From positions 1 through 14,157 of the forward strand of contig JANMDR010000219.1 of assembly GCA_031376425.1 (NCBI GenBank): a stretch of 14,157 nucleotides of DNA, in the 5' to 3' direction. A model generated the notes under the pieces. The model had not been told where the DNA came from. It ran no database searches and saw only the letters and a list, made by a program, of their open reading frames with translations. The stretch is from JANMDR01 sp031376425. Lineage in GTDB: Bacteria; Pseudomonadota; Gammaproteobacteria; Burkholderiales; Usitatibacteraceae. How positions within the stretch are numbered: position 1 is the stretch's first letter; each line of letters opens with the position of its first letter. Both the position numbers and the translations under genes were made by a program. Below are positions 1-6,530 of the stretch, piece by piece.

Positions 1-947
1 AAGCCAGTGCCAAGTTTGCGCAACTTTGACCATGCCGCCCATTTATTTTTGAATTCAGTATTTTTTGGATTATCGATACTCATAAAGTAATTCCACGCCG
101 CCAGATGACCGATTGGTTGGCGACCTTGCACCACGCTGAGCTCTTGCTCACCAACCGAAAACGCGACGACAGGAACGACGCTACCCCAGATACGCTGGCG
201 GCTGAGCTCTTCATAAAATGGCGTATTGGAATCACCGTTCACCGTACTTACAACCGCAACCTTGAAACCCTTAGCGGCAAATTTGCTAATTTCAGTTACA
301 TACGGTGCCCATTGATTAAAGCCGAATGGTTTGTATTCCTCTAAGATATTTTCCGCAGGTATGCCCTTTGAAAGTAGATAAGCCCGTAAAATTTTATTGG
401 TAGTGCGGGGATAAACATAGTCGGTTCCAAGCAGCACAAAACCCTTGGCGGCACCGCCTTTTTCGCTCAGCAAATAGTCAACTGCCGGAATGGCTTGTTG
501 ATTTGGCGCGGCACCGGTATAGAACACATTATTAGATAATTCCTGTCCTTCATACTGCACGGGGTAGAACAGTAAGCCGTTTAAATCCTCAAAAGGTGGC
601 AGTACATGCTTACGGGACACCGATGTCCAGCAGCCAAAGGTAACCGCAACCTTATCAACAGAGAGCAGCTCGGTGGCTTGTTTTGCGAATAGTGGCCAGT
701 CGGATGCGGGGTCTTTGACCACCGCTTCAATTTTCCGCCCTAATACGCCGCCTTCTTTGTTGATTTCATCAAAGGTCATAAGTGCAACTTCTTTTAATAC
801 GCTTTCAGATCCTGCCATCGTGCCGGTTAAAGAATGGAGTACGCCTACCTTTACGTTTGGCTTGAGGAATTTATAGCCGAAAAAACTAATCGCGGCCAAA
901 AATAGCAAAACCACTAGTGCAATGATGCCTCTTTTAAGTGAAGTCAT
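1..947 (-). CDS. urtA: UrtA-type urea/amide-binding periplasmic protein, 3' end cut off by the window
   Basis: I translated 315 codons from the ATG at 947-945; the frame is open to the window edge. Family members are roughly 400 residues or more, so the C-terminal part is missing. UrtA captures urea in the periplasm for the UrtBCDE ABC transporter. Family-typical stretches include VGVLHSLTGTMA (residues 34-45), FGCWTSVSRK (104-113), LLFYPVQYEG (125-134), FYTGAAPNQQAIPAVDYL (142-159), LGTDYVYPRTTNKILRA (173-189) and GHLAAWNYFMS (280-290). The start has a good ribosome site, AGGAG five bases upstream. The N-terminus has one hydrophobic segment (about residues 7-28) after a short basic stretch, with no twin-arginine motif and no clear AxA cleavage site. 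It may therefore be an anchor, and a membrane receptor with a UrtA-like sensor domain is an alternative to a free binding protein. The family is clear; transporter versus receptor role is open. Confidence 0.85.
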   Translation of the reverse strand, partial: MTSLKRGIIALVVLLFLAAISFFGYKFLKPNVKVGVLHSLTGTMAGSESVLKEVALMTFDEINKEGGVLGRKIEAVVKDPASDWPLFAKQATELLSVDKVAVTFGCWTSVSRKHVLPPFEDLNGLLFYPVQYEGQELSNNVFYTGAAPNQQAIPAVDYLLSEKGGAAKGFVLLGTDYVYPRTTNKILRAYLLSKGIPAENILEEYKPFGFNQWAPYVTEISKFAAKGFKVAVVSTVNGDSNTPFYEELSRQRIWGSVVPVVAFSVGEQELSVVQGRQPIGHLAAWNYFMSIDNPKNTEFKNKWAAWSKLRKLGTG

Positions 948-1302
948 ATTTTCTCCTGTTCTCTGATTTAACGCTGAAATACACTGAGTTTTACCCAATT
1001 TTGGGGGAATTTAGCTAAAAATGTGCATTAATTCCAAAATGAGTATATGCGGTTTCATTAAGGGGAACATTAAAATTGGCAGTTTTAAGAAAATGACCCT
1101 AGTAGTTTTAATTGAAAATTCATTTACTTTACAAGGGTATTTACTAAGTTAAAAATTACGGCGCCCAGAGCGTGGTAAAAATGCTTTATTAGCGGCTTTA
1201 CGGTAAAATTAAGGGTTGGTGTTGTAAATGGGCGCTGCAACTGGGGCAAGTTTTTTGTTTTGCTCGCGCATACGTTTTTATTAGTATTATTTCAAGGTAT
1301 TC
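948..1302. other. Divergent intergenic region between urtA-like gene and lepA
   Basis: This AT-rich gap holds no convincing gene. It must carry the start signals of both flanking genes, but none is strong. For lepA the best pair I see is TTTACA at 1128-1133 with TAAAAA at 1150-1155 (16-base spacer). For the minus-strand gene, candidates are TTGTAA (1134-1129) with TTAAAA (1111-1106), 17 bases apart, or an isolated good -10, TATACT (1047-1042). Small symmetric sites are CCCAATTTTGGG (994-1005, imperfect), TTTAGCTAAA (1010-1019, perfect) and TTTACGGTAAA (1197-1207, symmetric about one base). CGGCGCCCA (1159-1167) can pair with TGGGCGCTG (1229-1237), including one G-U, across a 61-base loop in the presumed lepA leader. 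I saw no sigma-54 -24/-12 element, which might have been expected for nitrogen-regulated urea uptake. All of this is weak pattern matching by eye. Confidence 0.5.
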
Positions 1303-3096
1303 ATGAAGCACATACGTAATTTTTCTATCATCGCGCATATTGATCACGGTAAATCTACCTTAGCGGATCGCATTATTGAACGCTGTGGTGGCCTTTCCAG
1401 CCGCGAGATGGAATCGCAGGTGCTGGATTCTATGGACTTAGAACGCGAGCGCGGGATTACCATTAAAGCGCAAACCGCAGCCTTAACCTATAAGGCAAAA
1501 GATGGTATTACGTACGAGCTAAATTTAATCGATACGCCAGGCCATGTTGATTTTTCCTATGAAGTTTCCCGTTCGCTTTCAGCCTGCGAAGGTGCCCTAT
1601 TGGTAGTAGATGCATCCCAAGGTGTGGAAGCCCAGACGGTGGCGAACTGCTATACGGCAGTCGAATTGGGTGTGGAAGTGACTCCCGTCCTAAATAAAAT
1701 AGATTTACCGAGCGCTGATTGCGACCGCGTAATTGAAGAAATTGAAGATATTATCGGTATCCCTGCAATGGATGCAGTGCGCTGCAGTGCCAAGACCGGC
1801 ATTGGTATTGATGATGTTATTGAGCATGCCATCGTTAAATTTCCACCACCAACCGGTGACAAAGACGCGCCCTTCAAAGCACTGATTATCGATTCGTGGT
1901 TTGATAATTATGTGGGTGTAGTGATGTTGGTGCGTGTAATTGATGGCGTTCTCAAGCCCAAAGATAAAATTTTACTCATGGCTACCAAGGCGCAACATTT
2001 GGTGGAGCAGGTAGGTGTGTTTACCCCACGGTCGCAAGCCCGTAAAGAAATTAGTGCGGGTGGCGTAGGTTTTATTATCTCTGGTATTAAAGAGCTAAAA
2101 GATGCAAAGGTAGGGGATACCGTGACCTCGCTGGATAACCCAACAGCGGAACCATGTCCCGGTTTCAAAGAGATTAAACCTCAGGTATTTGCTGGACTTT
2201 ATCCCGTGGAATCAAATCAATATGATTCCTTGCGCGATGCATTGACGAAGTTGCAATTAAACGATTCAAGCTTGCGTTTTGAACCGGAAACATCGCAAGC
2301 CTTGGGCTTCGGGTTTCGTACCGGGTTTTTAGGCTTGCTGCACATGGAAATTGTGCAAGAACGCCTAGAGCGTGAGTATGACGTGGATTTAATTACCACG
2401 GCACCTACGGTAATTTATCAAATCGTGATGCGCGATGGCGAAATCATTGAGATTGAAAATCCCTCGAAATTACCGGAATTGACCAAAATCGAAGAAATTC
2501 GTGAGCCGATGATTAGTGCCACCATGCTCATGCCGCAGGAGTATGTCGGTTCGGTAATCACCTTGTGTAATCAAAAGCGCGGTTCGCAGACCGATATGCA
2601 ATATGCAGGCCGCCAAGTTATTCTGAAATACGATATGCCGATGAATGAAGTGGTGATGGACTTCTTCGATAAATTGAAGTCAATTTCTCGCGGCTATGCG
2701 TCGCTAGACTATGATTTTAAAGAATACCGTACTGGCGATTTGGTAAAGCTTGATATTCTAATTAATGGCGATAAAGTGGATGCGTTGTCACTGATCGTTC
2801 ATCGCGCCAGTAGCCAATATCGGGGCCGCGAATTAGCATCAAAAATGCGTGAGCTAATCCCGCGTCAGATGTTTGATGTGGCCGTACAAGCCGCCATTGG
2901 CACCAATATCATCGCGCGGGAAAATATAAAAGCGTTACGCAAAAATGTCTTGGCAAAATGCTATGGTGGGGATATTTCCCGTAAACGGAAATTGCTTGAA
3001 AAGCAAAAAGCCGGTAAAAAACGCATGAAGCAAGTGGGTAATGTTGAGATTCCCCAAGAAGCGTTTTTAGCAATTTTGCAGGTTGGCGACGGCTAA
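1303..3096 (+). CDS. lepA: Elongation factor 4 (EF-4/LepA), translational GTPase
   Basis: This is a full-length LepA of 597 residues, the normal size. It is a ribosome-associated GTPase acting in translation elongation or ribosome maturation, cytoplasmic and membrane-associated. The G domain shows G1 AHIDHGKS (residues 11-18), the switch I RGIT (50-53), G3 DTPGH (77-81, with the catalytic-type His81), G4 NKID (131-134) and G5 SAK (162-164). The LepA-specific C-terminal end is present, rich in basic residues (KAGKKRMKQVG). The ATG is preceded by AAGG five bases upstream. lepB follows after 96 bases. In many betaproteobacteria lepA sits downstream of rpoE-rseAB-mucD; here a divergent UrtA-like gene lies upstream instead. 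No truncation or frameshift. Confidence 0.98.
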   Translation: MKHIRNFSIIAHIDHGKSTLADRIIERCGGLSSREMESQVLDSMDLERERGITIKAQTAALTYKAKDGITYELNLIDTPGHVDFSYEVSRSLSACEGALLVVDASQGVEAQTVANCYTAVELGVEVTPVLNKIDLPSADCDRVIEEIEDIIGIPAMDAVRCSAKTGIGIDDVIEHAIVKFPPPTGDKDAPFKALIIDSWFDNYVGVVMLVRVIDGVLKPKDKILLMATKAQHLVEQVGVFTPRSQARKEISAGGVGFIISGIKELKDAKVGDTVTSLDNPTAEPCPGFKEIKPQVFAGLYPVESNQYDSLRDALTKLQLNDSSLRFEPETSQALGFGFRTGFLGLLHMEIVQERLEREYDVDLITTAPTVIYQIVMRDGEIIEIENPSKLPELTKIEEIREPMISATMLMPQEYVGSVITLCNQKRGSQTDMQYAGRQVILKYDMPMNEVVMDFFDKLKSISRGYASLDYDFKEYRTGDLVKLDILINGDKVDALSLIVHRASSQYRGRELASKMRELIPRQMFDVAVQAAIGTNIIARENIKALRKNVLAKCYGGDISRKRKLLEKQKAGKKRMKQVGNVEIPQEAFLAILQVGDG

Positions 3097-3119
3097 TCAT
3101 CTTGGTGTTAGGTGGATTC

Positions 3120-3158
3120 GTCGCAAAGTGCGCGACAATATGGCACTGTGGCGCGACA
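3120..3158. repeat. Direct repeat with a partial inverted copy, lepA-lepB gap
   Basis: GCGCGACA occurs at 3130-3137 and again at 3151-3158, 21 bases apart, close to two helical turns. A shorter inverted copy, GTCGC, lies at 3120-3124 and could pair with GCGAC at 3132-3136 (five pairs, seven-base loop). No T-run follows, so it does not look like an intrinsic terminator. It may be a protein-binding site or chance; I cannot tell which. Confidence 0.3.
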
Positions 3159-3192
3159 CTAGCAACTTCAAATTTTTGAAAGTAGAGTAAAT

Positions 3193-4236
3193 ATGGATTG
3201 GGAAACGATTGCGTGGATTGCGCTAGTTGCTAGCAGTATTGTGATTGTCATGGGGCTTTTTTCAAAGCCACCAGAGGCACAATTTGGCAAACAAATCGCT
3301 GAGGCCGAAACCACACCTATGCAGGCACTACAAGAGCTTGCGTATCCGCTGGCGTTTGTGGCGTTTTTAGGCTTGCTTGGTTTAAAAAGTCTGATGAGTT
3401 TTTCTGCGGTACTTCTGACCGCAACCGTCATTAGTGGTGGAATTTGGCTGATTGATATTATATTTTTTAAGCAACGCCGTTTGGCAAAAAATGCTGCAGC
3501 GGGTATTGGTGCAGCGCCTACTTCTGGCCGTTCCGCGCCCATTGTGGTGGAAACAGCGGCGAGTTTCTTTCCGGTAATTTTGGTGGTTTTTTTGCTGCGT
3601 TCATTTTTATATGAGCCGTTTAAAATACCAACACCATCGATGGTGCCATCCTTACTAGTAGGCGATCATATTTTGGTCAATAAATATGCCTACGGTGTGC
3701 GCTTACCGGTTTTGAACAAAAAAATTATGGATGTGGGCTTGCCGGCACGAGGCGATGTGATGGTGTTTCGCTATCCACTCGATACCACCAAAGACTATAT
3801 TAAACGGGTGGTGGGTATTCCTGGCGATGTGGTGAATTACAAAGATAAACGCTTAACTATTAACGGCATTGCGCTGGCCACCACCATTGGCGAGCGTTAT
3901 GTTGATAACTTTCAGTCTATTGAAGGGCGCAGCTATCAGAGCTATCAAGAGAAATTGGGCGAGGTAAGTCACCGTATGATGGTACTGCCAGATATGCCGA
4001 GTTTGGATAGACGCAATGTGCGTCCCTTCCCGAACATCAATAATTGCGCATACAATGGCGAAGAAATGACGTGTAAAGTACCTGATGGCCATTACTTTAT
4101 GATGGGTGATAATCGCGATGGCAGCGATGACAGTCGTTACTGGGGTTTTGTACCGGAAGAAAATATCGTCGGCCGCGCATTTTTAGTGTGGATGAATTAC
4201 GATGCGTTTAGCCGTATCGGCACTAAAATTCAATAA
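3193..4236 (+). CDS. lepB: Signal peptidase I (leader peptidase), with N-terminal extension
   Basis: This serine endoprotease of the inner membrane removes signal peptides from exported proteins on the periplasmic side. The SPase I boxes are all present: the nucleophile Ser149 in PTPSMVPSLL (147-155), the general base Lys204 in DYIKRVVGIPGD (201-212), and the GDNRDGSDDSRYWGFVP box (305-321). The hydrophobic segment before the catalytic domain is at about 122-138, and another is at about 71-91. From memory, related betaproteobacterial LepB proteins begin near what is here Met68. Starting at 3193 adds about 67 residues with two more hydrophobic stretches (about 5-22 and 51-65). Neither ATG (3193 or 3394) has a strong ribosome site. 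I keep the longer form because it leaves a normal 96-base gap after lepA and the added segment looks coding, but this start is uncertain. DUF4845 and rnc follow, the usual context. Confidence 0.95.
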   Translation: MDWETIAWIALVASSIVIVMGLFSKPPEAQFGKQIAEAETTPMQALQELAYPLAFVAFLGLLGLKSLMSFSAVLLTATVISGGIWLIDIIFFKQRRLAKNAAAGIGAAPTSGRSAPIVVETAASFFPVILVVFLLRSFLYEPFKIPTPSMVPSLLVGDHILVNKYAYGVRLPVLNKKIMDVGLPARGDVMVFRYPLDTTKDYIKRVVGIPGDVVNYKDKRLTINGIALATTIGERYVDNFQSIEGRSYQSYQEKLGEVSHRMMVLPDMPSLDRRNVRPFPNINNCAYNGEEMTCKVPDGHYFMMGDNRDGSDDSRYWGFVPEENIVGRAFLVWMNYDAFSRIGTKIQ

Positions 4237-4284
4237 TGATTTGAGAGTAAGCGTAAATATTGTTGATCTGAATGAGGGGAAAAA

Positions 4285-4656
4285 ATGAAAAGCTTTAAAA
4301 AACAAAGCGGTATGAGTATGTATTTGGTGATGCTCCTGTTTGTTATTGCGGGCGCTGGGAGTTTGCTCGCATTGAAGGTCATCCCGCAGTATTTAGAATA
4401 TAACGCGGTGAAGCGAGCCGTCTTAACGGCGGCAGCTTCGGAAGCAGGGCGCTCCGGAACGGTGAGCGAGATCCGTAAAGCGTTTGATAGAGCAGCCAAC
4501 GTTGATAATATCAAAGTGCTTACTGGTAACGATCTGGAGATTGCCAAAGATGGTAATGAGACAGTGGTATCAGCTGCATGGACTGCCAAAATTCCCCTAG
4601 TGGCTAATTGGACATTGATTATTGAGTTTGCTGTGGCATCCAATGAAAAAAGTTGA
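4285..4656 (+). CDS. DUF4845 family small membrane protein
   Basis: This 123-residue protein of unknown function occupies the lepB-rnc position where DUF4845 proteins are commonly found in beta- and gammaproteobacteria. A short basic N-terminus ending QSGMS (8-11) is followed by one membrane segment (about 11-30), then KVIPQYLEYNAVKRAV, typical of the family, and a soluble domain that should face the periplasm. The N-terminal layout recalls pilin-like proteins, but I see no prepilin peptidase site strong enough to call. The start is well supported by GAGGGGAA immediately upstream (4274-4281). It lies 48 bases after lepB. Its TGA stop is followed by C, a context known to be leaky in bacteria, and the same frame then stays open for 22 codons to a TGA overlapping the rnc ATG. 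Confidence 0.85.
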   Translation: MKSFKKQSGMSMYLVMLLFVIAGAGSLLALKVIPQYLEYNAVKRAVLTAAASEAGRSGTVSEIRKAFDRAANVDNIKVLTGNDLEIAKDGNETVVSAAWTAKIPLVANWTLIIEFAVASNEKS

Positions 4657-4721
4657 CGGGGTGATTCGAGATCGCGTCGCGGGGTCGAGGTTCAGTTCGT
4701 GATTCTGGGATTTCACCAGAA

Positions 4722-5519
4722 ATGAAGCAGACCGAGGGCGCTCAACTCGGAGCGGCAGATACATTAATAAAAGCGGTAAAGAAAAGCAGCGTCAAAAACA
4801 CAGCATCGTGGGCCGGTAGTGACGACCTGCAAAATGCGCTTGGTCACCATTTTGCCCAGAAAGCATGGTTAGACCAAGCGGTAACGCATCGAAGTTTTGC
4901 GACGCCGCACAATGAACGTTTAGAGTTTTTGGGTGACAGCGTTCTGGGTTGCACGATTGCGACCCAGTTGTTCGCGCAGTTTCCGCAATTGCCTGAAGGT
5001 GAGCTAAGCCGCTTGCGCGCCAATTTGGTAAATCAAACGGTGCTAGTTGAAATTGCTAAGTCCCTACAATTGAGCCAGTATTTGCGCTTGGGAGCCGGCG
5101 AGATTAAAACCGGCGGTGCGCAACGACCATCGATACTTGCGGATGCCGTTGAAGCATTGTTTGGTGCGGTATTTTTGGATGCTGGCTTTGCTGCTGCGCA
5201 AACCGTTATTCTGGCGCAATTTCGCCCACTGCTGGAATCCGTCATTACGGGGGATCCCGCAAAGGACCCGAAAACGGCTTTGCAAGAGGCCCTACAATCG
5301 ATTCGCCAACCCCTCCCCAATTACAAGGTGATGCAAATTTCTGGTCAGGCGCATGTGCAACATTTTCGGGTGGAGTGTGCCGTCTATGGTGGTCATATCA
5401 TTGTTGTCGGTGAGGGCGGGTCGCGTCGTGAAGCCGAACAGCGTGCCGCACAGGCCGCGCTGACGCATTTGCGCGATGCCGGTTTGTTGGAAAAACGCCG
5501 CACCGGCCGCCATGCTTGA
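4722..5519 (+). CDS. rnc: Ribonuclease III
   Basis: RNase III is a double-strand-specific endonuclease that matures rRNA precursors and processes or degrades structured mRNAs. The signature NERLEFLGDS is at residues 64-73. The acidic residues match the E. coli enzyme at a constant offset of 27: Glu65, Glu68, Asp72, Glu92, Glu127, Asp141 and Glu144, all intact. The nuclease domain spans roughly 35-175 and the dsRNA-binding domain about 184-252 (DPKTALQEALQ; later GSRREAEQRAAQAAL). At 265 residues it is longer than most because of a polar, lysine-containing N-terminal tail of about 27 residues. The ATG has no evident ribosome site. It overlaps, as ATGA, the stop of a short open frame (4699-4725), so translation could be coupled, or the true start could differ. 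era follows after 76 bases. Confidence 0.96.
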   Translation: MKQTEGAQLGAADTLIKAVKKSSVKNTASWAGSDDLQNALGHHFAQKAWLDQAVTHRSFATPHNERLEFLGDSVLGCTIATQLFAQFPQLPEGELSRLRANLVNQTVLVEIAKSLQLSQYLRLGAGEIKTGGAQRPSILADAVEALFGAVFLDAGFAAAQTVILAQFRPLLESVITGDPAKDPKTALQEALQSIRQPLPNYKVMQISGQAHVQHFRVECAVYGGHIIVVGEGGSRREAEQRAAQAALTHLRDAGLLEKRRTGRHA

Positions 5520-5573
5520 TGCACCCGCTGTTTAGTGCCTTTGTCATCATGCCGTGCGTTTGAAAATGGTTCC

Positions 5574-5595
5574 ATCCTAATTTAGGATATTCGCT
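5574..5595 (+). promoter_or_regulatory. Palindrome covering the era ribosome binding site
   Basis: ATCCTAATTTAGGAT (5574-5588) is a perfect inverted repeat of seven bases each side around one T. Its right arm contains AGGA (5584-5587), placed eight bases before the TTG at 5596. That spacing suits TTG at 5596 as the era start better than the ATG at 5608, which would be 20 bases away. In mRNA the arms could pair (about five to six pairs with a small loop) and hide the ribosome site. In DNA the palindrome could instead be a protein site. It is too short for ordinary RNase III cleavage. Confidence 0.45.
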
Positions 5596-6501
5596 TTGTT
5601 AGAAAATATGAAAAATAATCCAGAGTTTCGTTGCGGCACCATCGCCATTGTTGGTCGTCCCAATGTTGGTAAATCCACCTTGTTGAATCACTTGGTAGGG
5701 CAAAAAGTCAGTATCACTTCGCGTAAAGCACAAACCACGCGGCATCGTTTGGTGGGGATTCAGACCGAGCCCGACGCGCAGTATATTTTTGTGGATACCC
5801 CAGGTTTTCAGCTCACGCATCAAAATAGCTTGAACAAATTATTGAACCGCACGGTAAATCAAGTAATTGCCGATACGGATGTCATATGGTTTGTGCTTGA
5901 GGGTAAGCATTTTGGCGAAGCGGATCAAGCGGTGCTGGATATTTTGACTGAGTATGAAAATGTAATTCTGGTGATCAATAAAATTGATCAGGCCGCCAAT
6001 AAAAATGCATTATTGCCATTTATTGAAGGTGTACAGGCAAAACGTAAATTTGCGGCCATTGTGCCCATTAGTGCCAAAGCCGGAACGCAGTTAGAGTTGC
6101 TAAAGGAAGTCACCGCTAAAATGTTGCCCCTGCAACCGCCTATTTATGGGCCGGATGACATCACCGATCGATCAGAGCGCTTTATTGCCGCTGAATTTGT
6201 ACGTGAAAAAGTCTTTCGATTTGTGGGTGAAGAATTGCCTTATTCAACCAGCGTTGTTATCGAGCAATTTGAGCTGGAGGGTGCATTGCGTCGCATTCAT
6301 ATCGCCATCGTCGTGGAAAAGGCCAGCCAAAAAGCCATTTTAATCGGCGCCAAAGGGGAAAAACTGAAAAAAATTGGCACTGAAGCCCGTATCGAAATGG
6401 AGCGGATGTTTGGGGGTAAGGTGTATTTGGAGCTGTGGGTACGCGTTAAAAAAGGCTGGGCGGATGATAATGCCTTGCTGCGCCAATACGGTTACGAGTA
6501 A
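5596..6501 (+). CDS. era: GTPase Era (16S rRNA-binding ribosome assembly factor)
   Basis: Era binds the 3' end of 16S rRNA and helps assemble the small ribosomal subunit in a GTP-dependent way. The 301-residue product is the usual size. G1 GRPNVGKS (20-27), a switch region TSRKAQTTRHR (41-51), G3 DTPG (67-70), G4 NKID (128-131) and G5 SAK (159-161) are intact. The C-terminal KH domain shows DRSERF (191-196), ELPYS (213-217), the GAKG loop (251-254) and the conserved ending ELWVRVKKGWADD (279-291). I chose the TTG at 5596 because AGGA lies eight bases before it; the ATG at 5608 would remove four residues and cannot be excluded. It sits in the standard rnc-era-recO order. recO starts 29 bases downstream. 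Confidence 0.97.
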   Translation: MLENMKNNPEFRCGTIAIVGRPNVGKSTLLNHLVGQKVSITSRKAQTTRHRLVGIQTEPDAQYIFVDTPGFQLTHQNSLNKLLNRTVNQVIADTDVIWFVLEGKHFGEADQAVLDILTEYENVILVINKIDQAANKNALLPFIEGVQAKRKFAAIVPISAKAGTQLELLKEVTAKMLPLQPPIYGPDDITDRSERFIAAEFVREKVFRFVGEELPYSTSVVIEQFELEGALRRIHIAIVVEKASQKAILIGAKGEKLKKIGTEARIEMERMFGGKVYLELWVRVKKGWADDNALLRQYGYE

Positions 6502-6530
6502 GGCGCGGTAGCGCTGGTGGGGAAAACGCC

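Noticed and set aside
105..344. Small plus-strand frames at 105-344 and 673-876
   Set aside because: Both are antisense to the UrtA-like gene, whose minus-strand translation is clearly the conserved one.
1023..1040. TTGGAATTAATGCA on the minus strand as a sigma-54 promoter for urea uptake
   Set aside because: The GG-to-GC spacing is seven bases instead of the required ten.
1260..1290. TTGCTC with TAGTAT/TATTAT just before lepA as a promoter
   Set aside because: Transcription would start within or next to the AAGG ribosome site, leaving almost no leader; the better pairing with TATTAT has a 19-base spacer.
3168..3542. A 124-codon minus-strand frame opposite the 5' part of lepB
   Set aside because: It mirrors the lepB coding strand, has no recognisable domain and would leave lepB without its N-terminal part.
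4230..4643. A 137-codon minus-strand frame opposite the DUF4845 gene
   Set aside because: It is antisense to a family-recognised gene with a strong ribosome site and shows no protein-like features of its own.
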